From a bacterium (GTDB lineage Bacteria > SZUA-79 > Acidulodesulfobacterales > Acidulodesulfobacteraceae): a DNA stretch of 64,000 nt. The DNA is taken from positions 1 through 64,000 of the forward strand of contig JAJZJW010000008.1 of NCBI GenBank assembly GCA_021809845.1. The letters are read 5' to 3'. The position numbers and the translations under genes are program-made. The notes beneath the pieces are model-generated. The model searched no databases. It was not told the DNA's origin and saw nothing but the letters and a program-made list of their open reading frames with translations. Of this stretch, positions 29,604 to 38,712 are shown one piece after another (position 1 is the stretch's first letter; every line of letters begins with the position of its first letter).

Positions 29604-30131
29604 ATGAAAAGGATAAGTTTCATTTTTTCTATTTTAATTTTAATGTTTGCATTGTTTCTTTTCAGCAACACATCAAAAGCTGAGGCTGCGGCAGGTTCTA
29701 AGATTGCAGTTGTAAATATGCAGAAAGTAATTTCAATGTCAAAACAGGGGAAAAAAGCCAATTCCATTCTTCATTCCTTAGTCACAAGATATAAGGCGAA
29801 GCTAAGCGCTTTGAAACAAAAGATAACGTCGCTTCATAATGATTTAAAACAAAATTCGTCAATAATGTCTTCAGCGGAAAAACTAAAAAAAACTAAAGAA
29901 TTTGAAACGGATATAACTAATTTTTCATCCGAGGAAAGACATGTACAAGGTATTATCTCAGAAAAAAGATTTAATCTGTTAAAGGGAATTGTTGCAAAGG
30001 TTAATAAAATAATAGCTAATATTGCAAAACAAAAAGGATATTTGCTTGTCGTTGACCGTCCAGGCGTAGTTTACAGAGTTAATTCTATTGATATTACAAG
30101 TCAGGTTTTAAGTCAGATGAATTTTAAATAA
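29604..30131 (+). CDS. skp: Periplasmic chaperone Skp (OmpH family)
   Basis: Holds unfolded outer-membrane proteins in the periplasm and delivers them to BamA. A signal peptide of about 29 residues ends near KAEAAA. The mature protein starts with the first strand motif KIAVVNMQKVI and continues as a long, Lys-rich coiled coil (about residues 50-130) before the return strand GYLLVVDRPGVVY. The 175-residue length is normal. A strong ribosome-binding site GGAGG precedes the ATG. Position between bamA and lpxD is classical. Confidence 0.92.
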   Translation: MKRISFIFSILILMFALFLFSNTSKAEAAAGSKIAVVNMQKVISMSKQGKKANSILHSLVTRYKAKLSALKQKITSLHNDLKQNSSIMSSAEKLKKTKEFETDITNFSSEERHVQGIISEKRFNLLKGIVAKVNKIIANIAKQKGYLLVVDRPGVVYRVNSIDITSQVLSQMNFK

Positions 30132-30334
30132 TAATCAAATTGAGCGGTAAAATTGTTTTAATGTTTTAATACTTTAATTCATATGTTTTAAAACTCATAT
30201 TGAAATATGGGTTTATGTGGATATTATTATAATATAATATGTAATGTGATTGAAATGCGGTTCGCTGTAAAATTTATTAAAAGATAAAAAGAGAAAGTTA
30301 TAATTTAATAATATAAATATTTAAAATGGATTAA

Positions 30335-31363
30335 ATGGATTATTCTATAAAAGAAATAGCAAAATTACTATCTCTTAACATAATCGGTAAAGAAAACTTT
30401 GCCGATTATAAAATTAAGAATATAAATTCGTTAAAAGATGCTAAAAGCGATGAAATAAGTTTTATTACGGACAGGAAATACATAAAATATCTGAATACAA
30501 CAAGTGCTGCCGCAGTGATAATGGATTTTTCGCTGTTAAAGGAACATCTTTCAGCTAATTTAAAATTTGCAATTTTAGATACAAAAAATCCCTATCTTGC
30601 TTTTGCCAGAATGACCCAATTATTTTATAGCGCTGATAACGCTGAATTATCAAACGGTTTTGTGTTGGACAATGATTTTATAGATAAAACAGTGCTTATA
30701 GGAAAAAATACAATTATATACCCCAATGTTTTTATAGAAAAAGCGTCCAGAGTCGGTGAAAACTGCAAAATTATGCCGGGAGTATTTATAGGACAAAATG
30801 TTATAATAGGGGATAATGTTACTATTTATCCAAATGTCACCGTGTACAGCAAATCTATTATAGGTAATAATTGTATTATACATGCAGGCTCGGTTATTGG
30901 AAGCGACGGTTTCGGTTATGCTAAAGACGGTAAGGAATACATTAAAATAATGCATCTTGGCAATACTATATTGGAAGATAGTGTAGAGATAGGAGCCTTA
31001 ACTTCAATAGACAGAGGGGTAATAGGTTCTACTATAATAAAAAAAGGAACAAAAATAGATAACCTTGTTCAAATTGCTCACAATGTTTCAATAGGTGAAA
31101 ATTGCGCCCTTGCTTCTCAAACAGGCATTGCAGGGAGCGCGGTTATCGGGAATAATGTTATTATGGGCGGTCAAGTCGGGGTAGCTGGACATTTAAACGT
31201 GGGAGCTCATGCGATAATAGCGGCGCAATCCGGTATATCTCATGACATTAAAGACAATGAAATCGTTGCCGGTTCTCCGGCAATACCGATTAAAGAATGG
31301 CGCATCTCTATGGTATTATTTAAAAAACTGCCAGAATTATTTAATAAAATAAAAAAGATATAA
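30335..31363 (+). CDS. lpxD: UDP-3-O-acylglucosamine N-acyltransferase
   Basis: Third step of lipid A synthesis; transfers the N-linked acyl chain. The N-terminal uridine-binding domain (about 1-100) precedes a left-handed beta-helix of hexapeptide repeats (about 105-310) such as [13 protein letters not shown]. The catalytic His lies in [14 protein letters not shown]. The sequence [13 protein letters not shown] is a family signature. It is 342 residues long. An earlier ATG at 30326 runs into TAA after two codons, so ATG 30335 is the start. AT-rich TATAAT-like boxes in the 203-base upstream gap could hold an internal promoter. Confidence 0.95.
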   Translation: MDYSIKEIAKLLSLNIIGKENFADYKIKNINSLKDAKSDEISFITDRKYIKYLNTTSAAAVIMDFSLLKEHLSANLKFAILDTKNPYLAFARMTQLFYSADNAELSNGFVLDNDFIDKTVLIGKNTIIYPNVFIEKASRVGENCKIMPGVFIGQNVIIGDNVTIYPNVTVYSKSIIGNNCIIHAGSVIGSDGFGYAKDGKEYIKIMHLGNTILEDSVEIGALTSIDRGVIGSTIIKKGTKIDNLVQIAHNVSIGENCALASQTGIAGSAVIGNNVIMGGQVGVAGHLNVGAHAIIAAQSGISHDIKDNEIVAGSPAIPIKEWRISMVLFKKLPELFNKIKKI

Positions 31364-31441
31364 AAATATCTTAAAATAGCTGCATTATTGTTATATGGAT
31401 TGGAACTTGCAATATTAAATTATCTATAAGGTATTGTTGAC

Positions 31442-31915
31442 ATGAATAATAAAGCTGTGTCTGAACCATCTTCCTGTATTATGGATATCAAGGAGATAAT
31501 GAGTCTTCTTCCGCATAGATTCCCATTCCTTCTCGTAGATAAAGTCATAGGTCTTGAAAAAGGAAAGTCTATCAAAGCTATAAAAAATACAACCATGAAT
31601 GAACCTTTTTTTCAAGGTCATTTTCCTAATCATCCTGTTATGCCCGGGGTATTAATTTTAGAATCGTTAGCTCAGGCAGGCGGTATTTTAGCTTATAAAA
31701 CTGCCGAAGACGATGCTATGAAAGATATGCTGACATATTTTATGGGAATAGATAAGGCTAGATTCAGAAAACCTATACTTCCCGGAAGCACTGTAATCTT
31801 AAACGTCGAACTTATCAAGAAAAAACAAATGATATGGGTGTTTCGCGGTACAGCGTCGGTAGATAATATATTATGCTGCGAAGCTAATCTTATGGCATCC
31901 TTTGTGACGCCATAA
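31442..31915 (+). CDS. fabZ: 3-hydroxyacyl-[acyl-carrier-protein] dehydratase FabZ
   Basis: Dehydrates 3-hydroxyacyl-ACP in fatty acid elongation and thereby competes with lipid A synthesis for 3-hydroxyacyl-ACP. The hot-dog fold catalytic His is in FFQGHFPNHPVMPGVL, and the catalytic Glu in LILESLAQAGG. The leading LLPHRFPFLLVDKVI motif is typical. It is 157 residues long. AAGG lies 9-10 bases before the ATG. The lpxD-fabZ-lpxA order is the classical one. Confidence 0.96.
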   Translation: MNNKAVSEPSSCIMDIKEIMSLLPHRFPFLLVDKVIGLEKGKSIKAIKNTTMNEPFFQGHFPNHPVMPGVLILESLAQAGGILAYKTAEDDAMKDMLTYFMGIDKARFRKPILPGSTVILNVELIKKKQMIWVFRGTASVDNILCCEANLMASFVTP

Positions 31916-32004
31916 AAATAATGCAGAAATATAAATTGTTTGCAATTAATTGTAATTAAAAAAATTTAAATAAATTAAATTCAATTAAAAATATTTGTTG
32001 GCTC

Positions 32005-32775
32005 ATGATAGATAAAACCGCAATAATCGGAGAGAACGTAGTTGTAGACGATTCTACTAAAATAGGTCCATATTGTATAATTAAGGACAATGTAAAGATA
32101 GGGAAGAATAATAAAATCGCCTCTCACGTTGTCATAGAAGGTAATACCGAAATAGGCGATGATAATACAATATTCCAATTTGCATCAATCGGTTCCGTCC
32201 CTCAAGATTTAAAATATAAGGGCGAAGATACAAAACTGCTGATAGGCAACAATAATATAATCAGAGAGTATGCTACATTTAATCCGGGCACTGTAACCGG
32301 CAATCACATTACTGTTGTCGGTGATTCTAATCTTTTTATGATGTCAACGCATGTTGCACATGATTGTATTATCGGTAACCATGCAATATTGGCTAATCAC
32401 GCTACCCTGGCGGGACATGTGGAGATACAGGATTTTGCTATACTTGGCGGTTTATGTGCTATACATCAATTTACTAAAATAGGTGAATCTGCCTTGATTT
32501 CAGGCGGAACCATGGTAGTTCAGGATATTCCTCCATATTTGATAACATCCGGCGATAGAGCTGAAATTTACGGTATAAATAAAATAGGGCTTGAAAGAAG
32601 AGGTTTTTCAAAAGAAGAAATAGAAAATGTTAAAAAAGCTTACAAAATAGTATATAGGTCCAAATTAACCATTAAAAATGCTATTGAAAAAATTAAAAGC
32701 GATATTAATAACAGCCCGATTGTAGAAAAATTTATAGAATTTATCCTGAATTCTAAGCGCGGCATAACAAGATAA
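32005..32775 (+). CDS. lpxA: UDP-N-acetylglucosamine O-acyltransferase
   Basis: First step of lipid A synthesis; puts 3-hydroxyacyl on UDP-GlcNAc. Hexapeptide-repeat beta-helix over residues 1-190, then an alpha-helical C terminus. The catalytic His region reads MSTHVAHDCIIGNHAILA, with the ATLAGH and GGLCAIHQF segments that shape the acyl ruler following it. The 256-residue length is standard. No Shine-Dalgarno sequence is visible upstream of the ATG. The acyl length is not predictable by eye. Confidence 0.95.
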   Translation: MIDKTAIIGENVVVDDSTKIGPYCIIKDNVKIGKNNKIASHVVIEGNTEIGDDNTIFQFASIGSVPQDLKYKGEDTKLLIGNNNIIREYATFNPGTVTGNHITVVGDSNLFMMSTHVAHDCIIGNHAILANHATLAGHVEIQDFAILGGLCAIHQFTKIGESALISGGTMVVQDIPPYLITSGDRAEIYGINKIGLERRGFSKEEIENVKKAYKIVYRSKLTIKNAIEKIKSDINNSPIVEKFIEFILNSKRGITR

Positions 32776-32809
32776 GACAATAAATGAACAATCAACTTAA
32801 AATAATTTT

Positions 32810-33616
32810 ATGACGGAACAAAAAAAAATAGGTTTGATTGCAGGTTACGGAGAATTTCCGTTTTTATATATTAAGGAGCTTAAGTCGCAAAATTTTTATG
32901 TTTCTGTATGTGCAATTGCGGAAGAAGCCGGAGAAAGCCTGAAGGCTCAAGCCGATTCTATTACATATATAAGCGTTGGAGAACTTGGAAAACTTATAAA
33001 ATTTTTTAAATCTGAAAATGTCAATGAAATTATTATGGCAGGCAAGGTTAAAAAAACGTTAATGTTTAAAAAAATAAAGCCTGACCTTAAAGCTATTACA
33101 CTTTTTTTGTCCCTTAAAGATAAAAAAGACGATACCATTTTGAATGCTATATGCAAATATTTAGAAAAAGAAGGTCTAATCATAGTGCCGCAAACTAAAT
33201 ATTTACATTCTATATTTCCTGAACAGGGAAAGTTGTCGGCGCGCAAACCGTCTGCTAAGGAATTAGCCGATATTAATTTCGGATATAATACAGCTAAACT
33301 GATAGCGGGGGCTGATATAGGGCAGACTGCGGTCATTAAAGATCTATCGGTAATGGCATTAGAAGCTATTGAAGGAACGGATGAAACAATTTTAAGAGGC
33401 GGTAAATTGGCTTGCGGCGGTGCTGTTGTTGTAAAAGTAAATAAACCGGAACAAGATTTAAGATTTGACATTCCTGCGGTAGGCTTGGACACATTAGATA
33501 TAATGAATGATTCGGGATGCTCATGTTTAGCCTTTGAAAAAAATACTATAATAATTAATAAACAGGAATTTATCAAAAAAGCTAATGATTACAGTATTGC
33601 CGTTTATGTAGTTTAG
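32810..33616 (+). CDS. lpxI: UDP-2,3-diacylglucosamine pyrophosphatase LpxI
   Basis: Hydrolyses UDP-2,3-diacyl-GlcN to lipid X and UMP; the LpxH replacement found in Alphaproteobacteria and many Deltaproteobacteria-like groups (DUF1009). The N-terminal domain starts KKIGLIAGYGEFPFLYI. The C-terminal domain contains EGTDETILRGG and the closing VDIPAVGLDTLD-like segment (here FDIPAVGLDTLDIM). The family's catalytic Asp is expected in the GTDE motif. It is 268 residues long, and sits directly between lpxA and lpxB, completing the route. Confidence 0.92.
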   Translation: MTEQKKIGLIAGYGEFPFLYIKELKSQNFYVSVCAIAEEAGESLKAQADSITYISVGELGKLIKFFKSENVNEIIMAGKVKKTLMFKKIKPDLKAITLFLSLKDKKDDTILNAICKYLEKEGLIIVPQTKYLHSIFPEQGKLSARKPSAKELADINFGYNTAKLIAGADIGQTAVIKDLSVMALEAIEGTDETILRGGKLACGGAVVVKVNKPEQDLRFDIPAVGLDTLDIMNDSGCSCLAFEKNTIIINKQEFIKKANDYSIAVYVV

Positions 33617-33797
33617 CGCAAATATATTTATTTTTTTGATAAAATTGTTCAAGATTAATATTCTATTGTAAAATAATATGCATATACCGGCTATTATTTA
33701 AAAGAACTATAAAAATGGATGCCGCTGATTTATAAAAAATTTTAAATAAACTCACATTATAAATAAATTTCTAATATAAAAAATAAAAAAGTGCTAA

Positions 33798-34976
33798 GTG
33801 AAAAAAATATTAATAGTATCGGGGGAGCTTTCGGGAGATTGGCTTGCGTCTGGTTTAATTAAAGAATTTAAAAAACTTAGACCTGATACTGATTTTTATG
33901 CAATGGGCGGTGAAAACTTAAAATCAGAAGGCGCAGAAATAATAGCAGATATAAATGAACTTGCAGTAATGGGTTTAGCGGAAGTAATCCTGAAAATACC
34001 GGCTATAAGAAAAATATTAAAACGTATTTTAATATGGCTCAAAGTAAATAAACCTGATTTGGTAATTCTAGTTGACTTCCCTACATTTAATTTTAAAATT
34101 GCCAAATATGCCTATCAGTTAAATATTCCCGCAGTATATTATGTTCCTCCTAAATTATGGGCATCAAGATATAAAAGAATATATTTTATAAAAAAATATA
34201 TAAAATTTGTGCTCGTTATATTTCCATTTGAAGTAAAAATATATCAAGACAAAGGTATAACGGCGTATTATAGCGGAAACCCCCTAAAATACAGATTAGA
34301 TGAATTACAAAAAACTATAAATATAAATAAGTTCGATATAAATACAAATTTCAAAAATAAAAATTATGAAAAAAAATATCCTGTAATTTCTTTTTTACCC
34401 GGTTCAAGGAAATCAGAATTGAAATATCATAGTACAAGGCTGGTAAGAACAGCCGAGCTTATACTTTCTAACTATCCTAATGCCTTATTTATATTTCCTT
34501 TTAGGAAAGGAATAGATTCGTCTATTTTAGAAAAAGCGTTAGCTAACTCAAAATTACCAAAAAAAAGCTATTACATATCAAATTATTTTGAAGATTCTCT
34601 TCTGCAAAGCGACTTAATAATCGTTGCATCAGGGACAGCTTCATTGGAAGCTGCAATGTTTAAAAAACCTGTTATAATAGTCTATTATTTAAATTATTTA
34701 ACATATTTAATTGCAAAACTTATTGTTAAAGTAAAAGATATAGGGCTGATAAATATAATAGCGGGAACGAGGGTAGTGCCCGAACTGGTTGAGTCTCAAT
34801 TTACCGCCGAAAATGTGTATAAAGAAACAGCGAAATATCTAAAAAATGATGAATATAGAAAAATGGTAATTTCAAAAATAGAAGAAACTATTTCAGTTTT
34901 AGATTCTATAAAAAATCCCTTTAAAGAAACTGCAGAAATTATAAATAAAAATATTTTCGGGACAGACAATAATTAA
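33798..34976 (+). CDS. lpxB: Lipid-A-disaccharide synthase
   Basis: GT19 glycosyltransferase that joins UDP-diacyl-GlcN and lipid X at the inner-membrane face. Start is GTG at 33798, giving the typical KKILIVSGELSGDWLASGL N terminus. Family landmarks AVMGLAEVI, LVDFPTFNFKIA, YYVPPKLWA and FLPGSRKSELK are visible, as is the UDP-binding ASGTASLEAA. An Asn/Lys-rich stretch of about 15 residues (near position 180) is a small insertion. A 181-base AT-rich gap separates it from lpxI, in which I see nothing definite. Confidence 0.94.
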   Translation: MKKILIVSGELSGDWLASGLIKEFKKLRPDTDFYAMGGENLKSEGAEIIADINELAVMGLAEVILKIPAIRKILKRILIWLKVNKPDLVILVDFPTFNFKIAKYAYQLNIPAVYYVPPKLWASRYKRIYFIKKYIKFVLVIFPFEVKIYQDKGITAYYSGNPLKYRLDELQKTININKFDINTNFKNKNYEKKYPVISFLPGSRKSELKYHSTRLVRTAELILSNYPNALFIFPFRKGIDSSILEKALANSKLPKKSYYISNYFEDSLLQSDLIIVASGTASLEAAMFKKPVIIVYYLNYLTYLIAKLIVKVKDIGLINIIAGTRVVPELVESQFTAENVYKETAKYLKNDEYRKMVISKIEETISVLDSIKNPFKETAEIINKNIFGTDNN

Positions 34977-34986
34977 AATAAAAGCT

Positions 34987-36894
34987 ATGTTTAAAAAGAA
35001 AACAAATATAAAAAAAAATAAGAAAGACAGCGGACAATCATATACAATGCTTAAGAAACTTCTACCGTATATGCGTCCGTATAAAAACAGGCTTATCATG
35101 GCTTTAATAAGCATGAGCCTGGTTTCTTTGCTGACAGGAGTACTAGCTTATATTGTTAAACCGCTAATTAATGACATATTTGTTTCTAAAAATTTTTTCG
35201 AGCTTGTATTGATACCGCTTTTAGTCGTAGCCATATTTGTTGCTAAAGGAATTTTTTATTATATGGAAGCCTATTATACCGGATATGTTGGGCAAAATAT
35301 AATAAAAAACATCAGGAATGATGTTTATAAATCCATTGTTAATCTTCCGATATCTAAACTTAATAAGGTCCCCACCGGCGTTTTTATAGCAAGAATAACT
35401 TACGATATCAATCTTATTCAACACACCGTTTCAAATGCTCTAAGCGCAATAGCAAAAGACATACTTACAATTATAATTCTCCTTTCAGTTATTTTTTATA
35501 TGGACTTTGAACTTGCCATTGCAGTATTTGTACTTTTTCCGCTCGCTATAATTCCGGTATCTCTTCTCGGAAAAAAAACTAGAAAAACCAGTACCGATAC
35601 ACAAAATGAAATGGGCAATATTACTAAATTTCTTGATGAAACTATCTCAAATTTAAGGATGGTTAAAGCATATAATATGCAGGAATTTGAAATAGGCCGA
35701 TTTAAAAAACTTTCTGACAGGTTGTACAGATTTCTTATCAGAATGACTAAAATTAGGGGCATAACAGTTCCGTTCGTAGAATTAGTCGGAGGAATCGCCG
35801 TATCCTCAATAATATTTCTCGGCGGTCTGCAGGTCATAAAATACGGATACTCTCCAGGCAGTTTTTTTTCATTTTTAACTGCCATTTTGCTTTTATATGA
35901 ACCTGTAAAAAGCCTGTCAAGGCTTAATAACAATCTGCAGGAAGGCATTGCCGCATCGTCAAGGGTGTTTGAAATAATGGAAGATAATTTTGAAGACATA
36001 TATAAAGGCGGGAGTTTGCCTAAAAACATAGAAAACCTGCGAATCAGAAATTTGTATTTCAGCTACAATAAAGAAAACGGTTTTGACCTTAAAAATATTA
36101 ATTTGAGTGCTGAAAAAGGGAAGATGGCTGCGATAGTAGGGCGCTCAGGGGCAGGAAAAAGCACGCTGTCGATGCTTATCCCCGGATTTTATCTGCCTGA
36201 TGCGGGAGAAATATTAATTAACGGTAAGAATACAACGTCGTATAGTCTAAAAGAATTAAGAGATAATATTTCTTATGTATCGCAGCAGGTCTCATTGTTT
36301 AATGAATCCGTTAAGTTTAACATAGCTTACGGCACCCTTGTTTCCTTGAATAATTCTGTTCATAGTGAGGAAAGCGAGAATAGGCATATAAATATAACTA
36401 AATTCAAAACAATTAATGCAACCGATAATCATAATAATAATAGCGAGTGCAGCGCTCACGACAAAGCAGATAAAATTAAAATTAACGACGGTTTGATAAT
36501 TAAGGCTGCCAAGCTTGCATATGCGCATGATTTTATAGTTAACCTCCCTGAGGGTTATGATACTTTAGTTGATGAATCAGGACTGAGATTGTCGGGAGGA
36601 GAAAAGCAGAGGATTTTAATGGCGAGGGCCTTTTTGAAAAATGCTCCTATACTAATTTTAGATGAAGCGACGGCATCATTGGATAATGAATCTGAAAAAC
36701 ATATTCAGGATGCCCTGGTTAATCTTTGCAAAGACAAAATTGCTATTGTTATAGCACACAGGCTTTCAACCGTTAAAAAAGCGGATATTATATATGTTAT
36801 AGAAAACGGAGAAATAGTTGAACAAGGTAATCATGAAGAATTAATAGGAATAGACGGTATTTACAAAAATGTTTTAATTAAGCAAATGCAATAA
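34987..36894 (+). CDS. msbA: Lipid A export ABC transporter MsbA
   Basis: Flips core-lipid A across the inner membrane. Six-helix membrane domain (about 30-320) followed by the nucleotide-binding domain: Walker A VGRSGAGKSTLSMLI, Q-loop YVSQQVSLFN, signature LSGGEKQRI, Walker B PILILDEATASLD and the His in VIAHRLSTV. Between the Q-loop and signature (about residues 450-500) there is a roughly 47-residue Asn/Ser/His-rich insertion not found in ordinary MsbA, which raises the length to 635. The flanking motifs are intact, so function is probably retained. The stop overlaps waaA by one base (TAATG). Confidence 0.92.
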   Translation: MFKKKTNIKKNKKDSGQSYTMLKKLLPYMRPYKNRLIMALISMSLVSLLTGVLAYIVKPLINDIFVSKNFFELVLIPLLVVAIFVAKGIFYYMEAYYTGYVGQNIIKNIRNDVYKSIVNLPISKLNKVPTGVFIARITYDINLIQHTVSNALSAIAKDILTIIILLSVIFYMDFELAIAVFVLFPLAIIPVSLLGKKTRKTSTDTQNEMGNITKFLDETISNLRMVKAYNMQEFEIGRFKKLSDRLYRFLIRMTKIRGITVPFVELVGGIAVSSIIFLGGLQVIKYGYSPGSFFSFLTAILLLYEPVKSLSRLNNNLQEGIAASSRVFEIMEDNFEDIYKGGSLPKNIENLRIRNLYFSYNKENGFDLKNINLSAEKGKMAAIVGRSGAGKSTLSMLIPGFYLPDAGEILINGKNTTSYSLKELRDNISYVSQQVSLFNESVKFNIAYGTLVSLNNSVHSEESENRHINITKFKTINATDNHNNNSECSAHDKADKIKINDGLIIKAAKLAYAHDFIVNLPEGYDTLVDESGLRLSGGEKQRILMARAFLKNAPILILDEATASLDNESEKHIQDALVNLCKDKIAIVIAHRLSTVKKADIIYVIENGEIVEQGNHEELIGIDGIYKNVLIKQMQ

Positions 36895-38486
36895 TGAAAA
36901 AATTATATTTTTTTATTTACAATCTTATTTTATATATTAGCCTGCCTTTTTTTTTAGCTATAATGTTTGTTTTATATTTAATCAAAAATAAACATGCCTC
37001 CGGTTTTTTCTATAAATTGATGCCATATTTAAATTTTGCCAATGAGCATAAAAATAATAGCAAAAAAAGTAAATATTTATGGATTCATGCGGTTTCCGTG
37101 GGCGAGGTTAATGCAGCGTTTTATTTTATCAATGTATTATTGAGCCGCATTAATAATAAAAAAATATATCTCTCGGTAGTAACAAGAACAGGATATGACA
37201 ATGCGGTTAAAAAGTTCAGCGGAATGCCGGTCGCTGTGATTTATTTTCCGTATGACTTCTTATTTTCGGTTAAGAGTATTATTAAGCTGCTCAATCCGAT
37301 ATGTTTTATATCTATAGAGACTGAGATTTGGCCTAATCTGTTTAATAAATTAAACGAAACTCATACGCCGATTTTTATTTTAAATGCACGTTTATCGGAG
37401 AGGTCATTTAAAAATTATTACAAATTTAAATTTTTTTTCGCATATATATTTAAGTGTGTTGATTTGGTCTCATGCACATCGCAGGATTATTATAATAAAT
37501 TTATTAAATTAGGTGTAGACGAAGACAAATTGCACATAACAGGCAACATGAAATTTGATATTGCGCAAAAAAAAGAAATAGAAAAACTTAAAAAAGAGGG
37601 CATGAAGTATAAAAAAGCAATAATTGAGACTATCAATAGGCTTACATGCACTCAAAATAAGGGCGGCGCTGCGGATGGAAAGGAGAGCGATAATAGTCGC
37701 GAGAGCGGTCGTATCGGCTTAGTTAATACGACTCAAACAACGGAAAATAATTTTGTTAATAATAAAAGTTATATCACAAAAATAATTGTCGCAGGCAGTA
37801 CACATGATAAAGAAGAACAAATAATATTAGATTTATTTTTAAGATTAACCGAAGCTATTGAAAGCGTGCATCATAAAATGAAACTTTATCTTATAATAGC
37901 GCCCAGACATCCGGAAAGATTTAGGCATGTATATGAATTAATTAAAAAATATAAATTTAATTTTATAAAAATATCTGATTTAAATATAAACAGTTCTGAT
38001 GAGCGCAGCGGTCATAAGCCCAATAGCGACCACGAGAATAATTTTGTAAATGAAATCATTACAAATTCGGAAAGGTTGAACCCTTGCACCCATAGCTGCA
38101 ACAATGTTAACGGTTCTGTTATTCTTATAGATAAAATGGGGATACTAAATGCGATATACAGCATTGCAGATATTGCATTTGTAGGCGGCAGTATGCTCCC
38201 GGATGTCGGAGGACATAATATGCTTGAGCCTTTGTCCTTCGGAGTTCCTATTGTTTTTGGAAATTTTGTTGAAAATTTTCAACAAATTGCAGATGAACTT
38301 ATATCTTCCGGCGCAGGCATCGCAGCTGCTAATCCGGAAGAACTTTTTACCGCTATGTATTCTTTTATTAATAATGAAAAAAAATCGTCTGAAGTATCGG
38401 CAAAGGCATTGGAAATCATGGCAAAAAATCAAGGTTCATCGCTTGATAATTTAAATTTAATAATAAATTTTTGCAATATAATTTAA
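36894..38486 (+). CDS. waaA: 3-deoxy-D-manno-octulosonic acid transferase
   Basis: Adds Kdo to lipid IVA (GT30). An N-terminal membrane anchor (about 8-30), then IHAVSVGEV, IETEIWPNL, NARLSERSF, GNMKFDI, APRHPERF and AFVGGSMLPDVGGHN motifs identify the family. At 530 residues it is about 100 longer than usual, with two polar low-complexity insertions at about 240-295 and 360-400. Residues 34-48 read HASGFFYKLMPYLNF where E. coli has the GERYG motif with the catalytic Glu, and no acidic residue is present there. Either the base is supplied elsewhere or activity is altered. It closes the lipid A block. Confidence 0.9.
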   Translation: MKKLYFFIYNLILYISLPFFLAIMFVLYLIKNKHASGFFYKLMPYLNFANEHKNNSKKSKYLWIHAVSVGEVNAAFYFINVLLSRINNKKIYLSVVTRTGYDNAVKKFSGMPVAVIYFPYDFLFSVKSIIKLLNPICFISIETEIWPNLFNKLNETHTPIFILNARLSERSFKNYYKFKFFFAYIFKCVDLVSCTSQDYYNKFIKLGVDEDKLHITGNMKFDIAQKKEIEKLKKEGMKYKKAIIETINRLTCTQNKGGAADGKESDNSRESGRIGLVNTTQTTENNFVNNKSYITKIIVAGSTHDKEEQIILDLFLRLTEAIESVHHKMKLYLIIAPRHPERFRHVYELIKKYKFNFIKISDLNINSSDERSGHKPNSDHENNFVNEIITNSERLNPCTHSCNNVNGSVILIDKMGILNAIYSIADIAFVGGSMLPDVGGHNMLEPLSFGVPIVFGNFVENFQQIADELISSGAGIAAANPEELFTAMYSFINNEKKSSEVSAKALEIMAKNQGSSLDNLNLIINFCNII

Positions 38487-38582
38487 ATCATATATAAATA
38501 AAGTTTGATGCCGCTTCGATTTTTTTGCAATTAATATATGATATGCTAATCTGAATTTAAATATTAAAATATTAATTATTAA

Positions 38583-38610
38583 AATTGTAAAACAATTAAA
38601 GTTTTTTAAT
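38583..38610 (+). terminator. Weak terminator-like hairpin after waaA
   Basis: AATTGT at 38583-38588 and ACAATT at 38592-38597 form a 6-bp stem with a 3-base loop, followed by AAAGTTTTTT. It lies in the convergent gap between waaA and rho, where a terminator is expected, but the stem is short and AT-rich. Confidence 0.3.
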
Positions 38611-38649
38611 TTTATTAAACTAAGGGAATATAAATAAATATAAGAATAT

Positions 38650-38687
38650 AAGAAAAATGCAAAAATTCAAAAATCTCAGATGAATTT
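38650..38687 (-). terminator. Terminator-like hairpin after rho
   Basis: On the minus strand AAATTCA (38687-38681) pairs with TGAATTT (38669-38663) around an 11-base loop, followed by TTTTTGCATTTTTC. It lies 26 bases beyond the rho stop, in the convergent intergenic region. Confidence 0.4.
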
Positions 38688-38712
38688 ATAAATGTTATTT
38701 TATTTATGGTAG

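Noticed and set aside
32947-33576. 209-codon minus-strand open frame
   Set aside because: Lies fully antisense to lpxI, has no recognisable family features, and the plus-strand product matches LpxI from start to end.
35496-36029. 177-codon minus-strand open frame
   Set aside because: Antisense to the msbA membrane domain; composition is that of a shadow frame.
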